Shown one piece after another: positions 1 to 5,051 of a stretch of DNA of 6,330 bases. Location of the stretch: the NCBI GenBank assembly GCA_021829015.1, contig JAJZOJ010000038.1, positions 1 through 6,330 of the forward strand, in the 5' to 3' direction. Made by a program: the position numbers and the translations under genes. The stretch is from Microcaldota archaeon (GTDB lineage: Archaea > Micrarchaeota > Micrarchaeia > Micrarchaeales > Micrarchaeaceae). The notes beneath the pieces were generated by a model. That model saw only the letters and a program-made list of their open reading frames with translations, was not told where the DNA came from and did not search any database. Numbering within the stretch: the first letter of the stretch is position 1; every line of letters starts with the position of its first letter.

Positions 1-100
1 CTAGCAGGATGTAATCTTTATATTTGGGTGCGTCTATTTCTCCTCTAATCTTACAAGCGGCATCCCAAAGCCAGTTTTCAAGAGTTCTTATATCTAACAT
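1..100 (-). CDS. hsdM: Type I restriction-modification methyltransferase subunit HsdM, N-terminal fragment (cut by window edge)
   Basis: Reading the minus strand from the ATG at 100-98 gives 33 codons starting MLDIRTLENWLWDAACKIRG, then EIDAPKYKDYILL, open to the window edge. This is the highly characteristic start of HsdM, the N6-adenine methyltransferase subunit of type I restriction-modification complexes (the LExxLWxxADxLRG-like helical N-terminal domain, with the D-x-x-x-YK-x-YIL segment). A Shine-Dalgarno-like AGGTG lies at 112-108, 7 nt before the ATG, and supports this start. The catalytic NPPF/Y region lies outside the window, so activity cannot be judged. It sits 94 bp downstream of the integrase gene on the same strand. 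By family knowledge, hsdS and hsdR would be expected further left; that is inference. Confidence 0.85.
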   Translation of the reverse strand, partial: MLDIRTLENWLWDAACKIRGEIDAPKYKDYILL

Positions 101-148
101 TGACGCACACCTGTAACTTCCTCTTGATTACTTCATCTCCAATAAAGT

Positions 149-176
149 CTATAAAACATACTCATATACTATAAAT
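149..176 (-). promoter_or_regulatory. Candidate archaeal promoter for hsdM (two TATA-like boxes)
   Basis: On the minus strand the integrase-hsdM gap contains ATTTATAGT (176-168) and GTTTTATAG (157-149), both resembling the archaeal TATA box. Either would place transcription start some 25 bp downstream, giving an hsdM leader of a few tens of bases that includes the AGGTG ribosome site at 112-108. The gap is very A+T-rich, so chance matches are likely. No upstream BRE was clearly recognised. Confidence 0.35.
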
Positions 177-194
177 TAGTCATTAACATGAATA

Positions 195-1442
195 TCACTC
201 CTCTTTTTCCAATACTTTGCTTATCGACCCTCCTTCAATCAAGTTCATATTCTTCAATAACAAGTTTACTGCTTCCCTTAAACCAGACAATTCCTTTTTC
301 AGTGTTTTCATTTCCTGTTGCTGATTTACTACATCCAATGTATCAGTATATATCTTGTCCATGTCCAATAAAGAACCACAATTCTCGCAGAAATTATTGG
401 TAATAGCACTTATTTTCTTGCACTTTATACATGTTTTCACAGATGGCTTGTGCTTTTCTGGCTCATTGTTCATGCCAGTAGCTCTCATTAGACCTGTTGC
501 CAGGTCCTTGTCATTCATCTTTACATACACACTTGCCATATTGCTATCCTGCGACCAGCCCATGTATCTCTTAAGATGTTGCTCTGTAAGTGTTCCAGCG
601 AGTGCAGTGGCTACCGAATAGCGAAATAGGTGCGGATGTAACCTTTTCTTTATCCCTGTCCATTCCTTGAGGTGGAACAATAGCCTTCTGACATTCTTGT
701 AATCAAATGATGTTCCTTCCTTTGTGATGAACAGTGGTGCATTCGGGTCTTTTGGACTATATTCATTCAGATGGTTTACGATATATGGATAGCATAAGGA
801 ATTGCTTGTGAAAGGCACTCGCCTTTCTCCTGTCTTCCCATCGAATAGTATCCAGCTCACTTCCTTGTCGCCAAGAACCACGTCCTTTACCTTCAGGTTG
901 AGCAATTCTCCAACCCTGCACCCGAAAGTGGCGAGTATGCTCATGATTGCCTTGTCCCGATGGCTCTTGCATGACTTGATGAGTCTAATCATCTCTTCCT
1001 CGGTTAGCAAATCATCGGGTAGCTTTGAGTTTTTTGGCTTGTCTACCTTGATCCACTTGACTATTGCAGGGTATTCATGTGGATCATCGCTGTCTGGTAG
1101 GTAAAGGAATCTGTAGAACTTCTTGATGGTTCGTTTTATCATAGCCTTGCTTATGATTGCCATGTCGCTCTTGTTTATTTCCAATACCACGTTCTCGATG
1201 TCTATCTTCGTGGCTTTCTTGGCATCTTTTCCCAAGAGCTTGAAAATATAGAGCAATTCGTGCAGTCTCCTGGCTACTGTCCTTGGTTTCCTGTTCCTTA
1301 GCTCGAGATAGTGCTTGTAGTCCTCCGAATGCTTCCTATTAGCTGTTGGCAGTTCTCCTACCTTCCTGACTGCGTATTCAAGCCTGAAAGCACCATCATG
1401 CAGATAATCCTTCACAATAGGTATATCTGTTTGTTCGGACAC
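195..1442 (-). CDS. Tyrosine recombinase/integrase with C-terminal zinc ribbon and coiled coil
   Basis: A 415-residue tyrosine-family site-specific recombinase, expected to cut and rejoin DNA at short specific sites through a 3'-phosphotyrosine intermediate. Residues about 38-125 fit the SAM-like core-binding domain and 145-320 the catalytic domain. Visible catalytic residues are R176 (FGCRVGELL), K203 in the DGKTGERRVP hairpin, H271 and R274 (HLFR), W296 (MGWS, in place of the more common His) and nucleophile Y306 (SVYVKM). A zinc ribbon follows (C338, C341, C352, C355), then a heptad-like helix at about 368-412, both beyond the minimal XerA-like core. The frame opens with GTG at 1442-1440; no upstream in-frame ATG is available and no good ribosome site is seen. 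The gene starts 34 bp past the 3' end of tRNA-Glu and is followed by hsdM, so it most likely integrates an island at the tRNA. Recombination within hsdS is an alternative role. It is more A+T-rich than the core genes. Confidence 0.92.
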   Translation of the reverse strand: MSEQTDIPIVKDYLHDGAFRLEYAVRKVGELPTANRKHSEDYKHYLELRNRKPRTVARRLHELLYIFKLLGKDAKKATKIDIENVVLEINKSDMAIISKAMIKRTIKKFYRFLYLPDSDDPHEYPAIVKWIKVDKPKNSKLPDDLLTEEEMIRLIKSCKSHRDKAIMSILATFGCRVGELLNLKVKDVVLGDKEVSWILFDGKTGERRVPFTSNSLCYPYIVNHLNEYSPKDPNAPLFITKEGTSFDYKNVRRLLFHLKEWTGIKKRLHPHLFRYSVATALAGTLTEQHLKRYMGWSQDSNMASVYVKMNDKDLATGLMRATGMNNEPEKHKPSVKTCIKCKKISAITNNFCENCGSLLDMDKIYTDTLDVVNQQQEMKTLKKELSGLREAVNLLLKNMNLIEGGSISKVLEKEE

Positions 1443-1447
1443 ATTAA

Positions 1448-1474
1448 TATGGTGGACACCATACCCAGACGTCT
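1448..1474. repeat. Pair of adjacent inverted repeats between tRNA-Glu and integrase gene
   Basis: Positions 1448-1463 read TATGGTGGACACCATA, with perfect 7-bp arms around a GA centre. Three bases later, 1467-1474 is the perfect 8-bp palindrome AGACGTCT. Together they fill almost the whole spacer between the 3' end of the tRNA and the recombinase start codon. Such symmetry suits a recombinase core or arm binding site, an autoregulatory operator, or a hairpin in the tRNA-integrase transcript. No long T-tract follows on the minus strand, so a simple terminator is less likely. The function is inferred only. Confidence 0.5.
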
Positions 1475-1476
1475 TA

Positions 1477-1551
1477 TGCTCCCATCGGGATTTGAACCCG
1501 AGTTCCTGGGTTGAAAGCCCAGTGTCCTTGGCCGAGCTGGACGATAGGAGC
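1477..1551 (-). tRNA. tRNA-Glu (anticodon UUC)
   Basis: The minus strand folds into a complete cloverleaf of 75 nt including discriminator A. The acceptor stem is GCTCCTA/TGGGAGC with one T-G wobble, and the D stem is GTCC/GGAC around an 11-nt loop with the usual GG. The anticodon stem is CTGGG/CCCAG with loop CTTTCAA, giving anticodon TTC. The variable loop is 4 nt and the T arm is TCGGG/CCCGA with loop TTCAAAT. No intron is present and CCA is not encoded, as is common in archaea. It reads GAA/GAG glutamate codons. Its 3' end faces the integrase gene, the usual layout when a tRNA gene serves as an attachment site for an integrated element. Confidence 0.96.
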
Positions 1552-1573
1552 GCTGCTGATTATGTGGGTGCGA

Positions 1574-1583
1574 TAATATATTA
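1574..1583. promoter_or_regulatory. Palindromic TATA box, candidate bidirectional promoter for tRNA-Glu and dcd
   Basis: TAATATATTA is a perfect 10-bp palindrome in the 64-bp gap between two divergent genes. Its centre lies about 27 bp upstream of the tRNA-Glu 5' end, which is the expected archaeal TATA-to-start distance. In the other direction it would start transcription near 1605, giving dcd a leader of about 11 nt that still holds part of its AAGGGGG ribosome site. A single box recruiting TBP in both orientations would explain both genes. Position and symmetry are seen; promoter activity is inferred. Confidence 0.6.
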
Positions 1584-1615
1584 AGTTTGCCGATAAAATA
1601 AGAGAAGGGGGTCTA

Positions 1616-2161
1616 ATGATACTTTCAGACTTTGACCTGCTGAACTACCTTAACAGCAGGCGGCTTAAGGTAGAGCCGTTTTCAAGGGAGATTGTAAGGG
1701 AGAATGGGATGGACTTCAGGCTTGCAGACGAGATAGCGTACCATAGGAGGGACCTTGGTGAGGACTTCGTAATGGATCCGTCTAACAAGGATATGATAGA
1801 GAAGGCATACGAGGTCAGGAAAGGGCAGGAAAGGCTTTTGATAAGGCCTAAGGAGCAGGTCCTTCTTTCCACGATGGAGCATGTCGGGCTCCCTGATGAC
1901 CTTGTCGGCATTGTGGAGCTCAGGAGCACATGGGCCAGGCACGGATTGTCTATGCCTCCTACAATAATAGATGCGGGATTCAACGGGAACATCACCCTTG
2001 AGGTTGTAAACAACGCGCCCTACTCTATAGGGCTGAAGCCGTCTACAAGGTTTGCGCACATTGTATTCATAAAGGCATCAAGCGCGGTGGAAAGCAGCTA
2101 CTCCAAGGGATCATACTCCGGACAGGTAGGGGTCAGGCTGCCGAAGGTCATAAGCGAATAG
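1616..2161 (+). CDS. dcd: dCTP deaminase family protein (Dcd; possibly bifunctional dCTP deaminase/dUTPase)
   Basis: A 181-residue member of the dCTP deaminase/dUTPase superfamily, close to the usual family length. These homotrimeric cytosolic enzymes convert dCTP to dUTP, and in some archaea go on to dUMP, supplying dTTP synthesis and keeping uracil out of DNA. The nucleotide-binding motif ELRSTWARHGL (101-111) contains R103, S104 and R108, aligning with E. coli Dcd R110, S111 and R115. FNGNITLEVVN (122-132) carries E129, the likely catalytic glutamate corresponding to E138. The C-terminal YSGQVGVRLPK segment matches the lid region of the family. The ATG at 1616 is preceded by AAGGGGG at 1604-1610, 5 nt away. 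Whether it also hydrolyses dUTP cannot be settled from sequence. The last 14 bp overlap the convergent sua5 gene. Confidence 0.9.
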   Translation: MILSDFDLLNYLNSRRLKVEPFSREIVRENGMDFRLADEIAYHRRDLGEDFVMDPSNKDMIEKAYEVRKGQERLLIRPKEQVLLSTMEHVGLPDDLVGIVELRSTWARHGLSMPPTIIDAGFNGNITLEVVNNAPYSIGLKPSTRFAHIVFIKASSAVESSYSKGSYSGQVGVRLPKVISE

Positions 2162-3197
2162 CGGCCTCAAGCTCCGCCCTTGTCCTTATGGTTTCGCGCC
2201 CTGACGCCTTCCTTATGCGGTTCATAAGCGCGAGCCCTATGCCCCTCTCAGGGAATTCCTGCACCAATGCGAGCTTCACGCCCATAGCGTCAAGTTTTCT
2301 GAAGGAATCGAACAGCATCTTTGCTATTCCGTAAAGGTTACTTTCACTGCCCAGTCGCACCACCCTTGCATTTGCCCGGTGGATTGCGCCTGCAGCATCG
2401 TCGGTGCACAGTACCGCATAAGGCATATTTATCTCAGGAAGGTCAAGCAGCAGGCGCTTTTCCACTATCTCCAGCCTAGCCTCGGGTGCGTAATGCCTGT
2501 ATTTCATGCCTGGAGCCATTGGCCTTTCGCCCTCGCCTAGCACCCTGATGCCGTTCCATTCTATCGGGCCCAGTATCCCGGACAGCTCCTCAATCGTGAA
2601 TGCCCCGGGGCGCAGCATGGCATAGGGCCTCCTTGTTACGTCTACTATGGTCGATTCAAGGCCGAAGGCGCAGTCCCCTCCGTCTATTATCGCATCAACC
2701 CTCCCATTGAGGTCGCTTATCACGTGTGCTGCATTCGTCGGGCTGGGCTTTCCCGCAAGGTTGGCGCTAGGCGCGGCTATGGGGGTCTTGCTTGCATCGA
2801 TGAGCCTGAGCGCTATCGGATGGGCAGGCATCCTTACAGCTACGGTATCGAGTCCTGCGCTGACCTCGTCTGGTATCCCATCTGCCCTCTTTAGGATGAA
2901 CGTAACCGGCCCTGGCCACAGGGTATTCATAGCCACTGATATTTCCTTCGGGACATCTACGGCGACGCCCTCAAGCTGCTTAAGCGATGATATATGCACG
3001 ATGAGGGGATTGTCCCTCGGCCTCCCTTTTGCTTCGAATATCCTGCCGCACGCGGCGCCGTTGAACGCGTCTGCGCCTATCCCGTATACCGTCTCAGTGG
3101 GGAAAGCCACGGTCCCGCCGCCTATTATTATCTCGGCGGCCCTTGATATTGGGCCGATGTCGGGATTCACCGGATTGGAATTCAGGATCTCAGTCAA
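2148..3197 (-). CDS. sua5: Threonylcarbamoyl-AMP synthase, Sua5 type (YrdC domain plus Sua5 domain)
   Basis: Makes threonylcarbamoyl-adenylate from threonine, bicarbonate and ATP, the first step of t6A37 formation on ANN-decoding tRNAs; the KEOPS/Kae1 complex then transfers the group. With a TTG start at 3197 the protein has 349 residues, normal for Sua5. The YrdC domain (about 15-200) shows PTETVYGIGADAF (33-45), KGRPRDNPL (57-65), PSAN (143-146) and ESTIVD (181-186). The linker APGMKYRHYAP (228-238) is typical of Sua5 and joins a C-terminal Rossmann-like Sua5 domain (about 240-349). TTG is preferred because AGGTG lies 5 nt upstream. A GTG at 3212 would add five residues and falls close to the predicted transcript start, so a leaderless form is possible. 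The reading frame stays open to 3419, but the extra N-terminal part is antisense to the neighbour and unlike the family. Confidence 0.93.
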   Translation of the reverse strand: MTEILNSNPVNPDIGPISRAAEIIIGGGTVAFPTETVYGIGADAFNGAACGRIFEAKGRPRDNPLIVHISSLKQLEGVAVDVPKEISVAMNTLWPGPVTFILKRADGIPDEVSAGLDTVAVRMPAHPIALRLIDASKTPIAAPSANLAGKPSPTNAAHVISDLNGRVDAIIDGGDCAFGLESTIVDVTRRPYAMLRPGAFTIEELSGILGPIEWNGIRVLGEGERPMAPGMKYRHYAPEARLEIVEKRLLLDLPEINMPYAVLCTDDAAGAIHRANARVVRLGSESNLYGIAKMLFDSFRKLDAMGVKLALVQEFPERGIGLALMNRIRKASGRETIRTRAELEAAIRL

Positions 3198-3217
3198 CGC
3201 AGCACCTAACACGCGAT

Positions 3218-3226
3218 GTTTTAATC
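3218..3226 (+). promoter_or_regulatory. Candidate TATA box for the PH-domain/zinc-ribbon gene
   Basis: GTTTTAATC is centred about 27 bp before 3249, which would give an mRNA starting only a few bases before the GTG at 3253, that is an essentially leaderless transcript. No Shine-Dalgarno sequence is seen before that GTG, which agrees. The box lies within the leader region of the divergent sua5 gene. Confidence 0.4.
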
Positions 3227-3231
3227 TTTTC

Positions 3232-3243
3232 CCTTTAAATATT
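3232..3243 (-). promoter_or_regulatory. Candidate TATA box for sua5
   Basis: On the minus strand AATATTTAAAGG closely resembles an archaeal TATA element. Its centre near 3237 predicts a start near 3211, giving a leader of about 14 nt that contains the AGGTG ribosome site for the TTG at 3197. Its plus-strand reading, TTTAAATATT, is too close to the GTG at 3253 to serve the divergent gene. Confidence 0.5.
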
Positions 3244-3252
3244 AATGATTTT

Positions 3253-3804
3253 GTGAATGTTGACCCTGATGAGATAAGGATCGTGGGCAAGGTGCTCTGG
3301 CCCGAGGAGAACGTAGAGGGCACGGTCAAGCAGAGAAGGATAGGCCCGGGCGGCTCAGTTACGACACCTACCACAGTGGTAGTCACTAACATGAGGCTTA
3401 TAATAATAAACAGGGCCACCCTGGGATTCAGGAGGGACTACGAGGTTATACCGTACTCAGCCATAACAAGCGTAAGGATGGAGCACGGGCTGATATCATC
3501 TTCGGTATTCATACGCGTGCAGGGATTCAGCACGGAGAAGGGCCTTCTCAAGAAGGGTGCGCAGGAGGGCGAGATAGACGGCCTCAGGAACAAGGAGGCG
3601 GAGGAGCTAGCGGACGTGATAAACAGGAAGCTGGAGAACAAGTACGATGTACAGGCGGAGATACAGAAGGAGACCACTGCCAAGGTGGACCTTGACAGGC
3701 AGATAGACAATACAGTCGGCACTTTCTCATACTGCACAAAGTGCGGCACCAAGAATCCATCGGATGCCAAGTTCTGCAGAAGCTGCGGCGCCCAGCTCTC
3801 CTGA
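3253..3804 (+). CDS. PH-domain-like protein with C-terminal zinc ribbon
   Basis: A 183-residue protein read from the GTG at 3253. Residues about 5-127 look like a bacterial/archaeal PH-like domain: a beta-rich run with TPTTVVVTNMRLIIINR (38-54), then YEVIPYSAITSVRMEHGLIS (63-82) and VFIRVQGF, ending in a helix EAEELADVINRKLE (115-128). A charged, probably coiled segment follows (about 128-150). Then comes a zinc ribbon with C161, C164, C175 and C178 (YCTKCG...FCRSCGAQL). No signal peptide or membrane segment is seen, so it is probably cytosolic. Molecular function is unknown; PH-like folds often bind proteins or lipids. The start is uncertain: there is no in-frame ATG nearby, ATT at 3241 would give INDFVNVD, and a GTG at 3283 is a shorter option. 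The long open frame upstream of 3253 is antisense to sua5. It is divergent from sua5 and lies 45 bp before the SIMPL gene on the same strand. Confidence 0.78.
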   Translation: MNVDPDEIRIVGKVLWPEENVEGTVKQRRIGPGGSVTTPTTVVVTNMRLIIINRATLGFRRDYEVIPYSAITSVRMEHGLISSSVFIRVQGFSTEKGLLKKGAQEGEIDGLRNKEAEELADVINRKLENKYDVQAEIQKETTAKVDLDRQIDNTVGTFSYCTKCGTKNPSDAKFCRSCGAQLS

Positions 3805-3807
3805 CAA

Positions 3808-3817
3808 GATTTATATG
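3808..3817 (+). promoter_or_regulatory. Candidate TATA box for the SIMPL-domain gene
   Basis: GATTTATATG lies 3 bp after the stop codon of the preceding gene. Its centre near 3813 predicts a start near 3839, after the ATG at 3832 but about 10 nt before the ATG at 3850. It therefore favours the later start and suggests the SIMPL gene has its own promoter. Confidence 0.55.
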
Positions 3818-3849
3818 TGATGCCATTCTAAATGCATTTATGTGATTCG

Positions 3850-4563
3850 ATGGGAAAGGACATGTTCATTTACGTGGTCGTGCTGCTCGCCCTGCTGGTA
3901 TTCGCGGGCCTTGCCGCAATAAGCGTGCATTCCAATGGGCTGGAGGCAGGAAGGCCCAACAGCCTTTCAGTTACCGCGAGCGGCACGGTCTCCAACGTTT
4001 CGGCCGAGGCGCTGCTGTACGTAACGATGAATGCAACAGGGGCGACTAACGGCGCCGCGGTGAGCAACCTCACCTCTACGCTCAATTCCTTCAATTCCAC
4101 CATATCCGGATACATAGACGGCAATCTCAGCAAGATGACGACGCAGAGCTTCCAGGTGTACAAGCTGTACAACAGGAGCGGCTACCAGGCAACGGAGACC
4201 GTGCAGGTGATAGTGCCGAGCATACGCAATACCGGCGCAGCGATAGGGGCGGTATCAGCCATACCTAACGTTTACGTGACTGGGGCATATCCGAGGCTCT
4301 CCGATGCGCAGTTGAGCATGATGAGGAAGCAGGCCCTTGCCCTTGCATTGAGCAATGCGACATCGCAGGCCAGGTCCCTGATAGGCAACAGCGCGATAAT
4401 CTCCAGGAACATAACCATAAACAGCTATAACGTTTTCCCGTATGCTTATGGGGTGACATCATCAGCCGCAATCCCTGGCAGCGTCACGGTGACGCCGCAG
4501 TTCTACGGCGGCACGAACAAGGTAACTGAGAGCATAACTGTAGTGTTCACCTACCAGAACTGA
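3850..4563 (+). CDS. Membrane-anchored SIMPL (DUF541) domain protein
   Basis: A 237-residue protein from the ATG at 3850. An N-terminal hydrophobic helix (about 5-27) acts as signal anchor, leaving the rest outside the membrane. The outside part fits the SIMPL/DUF541 family: LSVTASGTVSNVSAEALLYVTM (39-60) matches the opening strand, followed by the mid-domain TTQSFQVYKLYNRSGYQATETVQV pattern split around residue 110, and the helix SDAQLSMMRKQALALALSNA (151-170) near the end. Family members are secreted or periplasmic proteins of poorly defined role. Eight N-x-S/T sequons (N49, 61, 73, 82, 92, 108, 169, 187) suggest surface N-glycosylation if the host has that system. The ATG at 3832 is in frame and would add six residues, but the TATA box position and a TGTGAT ribosome-site-like motif 4 nt before 3850 favour the later start. 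It is followed by a terminator-like hairpin. Confidence 0.8.
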   Translation: MGKDMFIYVVVLLALLVFAGLAAISVHSNGLEAGRPNSLSVTASGTVSNVSAEALLYVTMNATGATNGAAVSNLTSTLNSFNSTISGYIDGNLSKMTTQSFQVYKLYNRSGYQATETVQVIVPSIRNTGAAIGAVSAIPNVYVTGAYPRLSDAQLSMMRKQALALALSNATSQARSLIGNSAIISRNITINSYNVFPYAYGVTSSAAIPGSVTVTPQFYGGTNKVTESITVVFTYQN

Positions 4564-4590
4564 GGCGCGGATGCCGCCTTTTATTTTTTG
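4564..4590 (+). terminator. Terminator after the SIMPL-domain gene
   Basis: Immediately after the stop codon a G+C-rich hairpin, GCGG-ATG-CCGC (4567-4577; alternatively GGCG/CGCC using 4564-4578), runs into TTTTATTTTTT (4579-4589). Archaeal termination relies mainly on the T-tract, so this is a good site for ending plus-strand transcription. Confidence 0.7.
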
Positions 4591-4599
4591 CTACATGCC

Positions 4600-4691
4600 T
4601 AGCAGAGGCTAATAAGCTGCTTAGCAGAGGCTAATAAGCTCCAGCTTGCTGCTTGCTGAAAGCCATAACTAGAGAAAGCTGAAAGCCATAA
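4600..4691. repeat. Patch of nested short direct repeats
   Basis: TAGCAGAGGCTAATAAGCT (19 bp) occurs at 4600-4618 and again at 4622-4640, a 22-bp period. GCTTGCT is repeated in tandem at 4644-4657. GCTGAAAGCCATAA (14 bp) occurs at 4655-4668 and 4678-4691, a 23-bp period. Several copies contain small hairpin-forming parts such as TAGC-AGAG-GCTA and AAGC-TCCA-GCTT. The patch sits between two convergent transcription units. It looks like successive local duplications; no coding frame of note crosses it. Confidence 0.8.
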
Positions 4692-4740
4692 AGAAAGAAA
4701 AGGAAAAGAGGATCGGGACATGCCTGCAGGATCAGCCTGC
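4690..4740 (-). terminator. Candidate terminator of the tuf-rpsJ operon
   Basis: On the minus strand a 5-bp hairpin, GCAGG/CCTGC with a 5-nt loop (4740-4726), overlaps the rpsJ stop codon. About 15 nt further on is a long pyrimidine run from 4711 to 4690 with several T-blocks. This combination suits archaeal T-tract termination at the end of the operon. Confidence 0.55.
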
Positions 4741-5040
4741 AAGGCCTATCTCTATCTGTACGGTGTCAGGAACCCTTATGCGCATTATCTGCCTGAGGGC
4801 CTGTTCGCTGCCGTCTATTATTATAAGCCGCTTGTGGACCCTCATCTCCCACTTCTCGTAGGTGTGGCTTCCGTCCCCGCAGGGCGTCTTCCTCGTGACT
4901 ATGTGCATCCTTCTTGTCGGGAGGGGCACCGGACCCCTGGACTTGACGTTTATCGAGGTAGCTATGGACTTTATCTGCCCAGCTATCTCGTCAATGTCCT
5001 TGGAGATAGTGCCAACGAGCTTTATCACTGCCTGCGTCAT
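4732..5040 (-). CDS. rpsJ: Small ribosomal subunit protein uS10
   Basis: A 102-residue protein, standard length for archaeal/eukaryotic-type uS10 (RpsJ, eukaryotic uS10/RPS20), a component of the head of the 30S subunit. The family signature is clear: SRGPVPLPTRRMHIVTRKTP (34-53), followed by GDGSHTYEKWEMRVHKRLI (55-73), with a C-terminal strand VPDTVQIEIGL (90-100). It starts at the ATG 5040, only 11 bp after the stop of the elongation factor 1A gene. The sequence TGAGGTAGGA, which includes that stop codon, can act as ribosome site, so the two genes are almost certainly translated from one mRNA. tuf followed by rpsJ is the conserved end of the archaeal str operon. Confidence 0.97.
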   Translation of the reverse strand: MTQAVIKLVGTISKDIDEIAGQIKSIATSINVKSRGPVPLPTRRMHIVTRKTPCGDGSHTYEKWEMRVHKRLIIIDGSEQALRQIMRIRVPDTVQIEIGLAG

Positions 5041-5051
5041 GGATTCCTACC

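Noticed and set aside
188..1104. Plus-strand open frames opposite the integrase (188-403, 355-621, 802-1104)
   Set aside because: The integrase on the minus strand has all catalytic residues; these frames are antisense shadows.
1448..1463. Inverted repeat as an intrinsic terminator of tRNA-Glu
   Set aside because: The minus strand downstream of the hairpin has only ATTAAT and then coding sequence, with no T-tract.
1645..2059. Minus-strand open frames opposite dcd
   Set aside because: Shadows of the conserved dCTP deaminase gene, low-complexity translation without ribosome site.
2647..3252. Plus-strand extension of the PH/zinc-ribbon frame upstream by about 200 codons
   Set aside because: It is exactly antisense to the conserved YrdC domain of sua5, its translation resembles no domain, and the PH-like protein begins naturally near 3253.
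3198..3419. N-terminal extension of the sua5 frame to an ATG at 3419
   Set aside because: The extra 74 residues are antisense to the PH-domain gene and precede the normal family start; a TTG with a good ribosome site lies at 3197.
4600..4691. CRISPR array
   Set aside because: Only two copies of each repeat, separated by 3-9 bp, with no spacers of usual length and no cas gene in the window.
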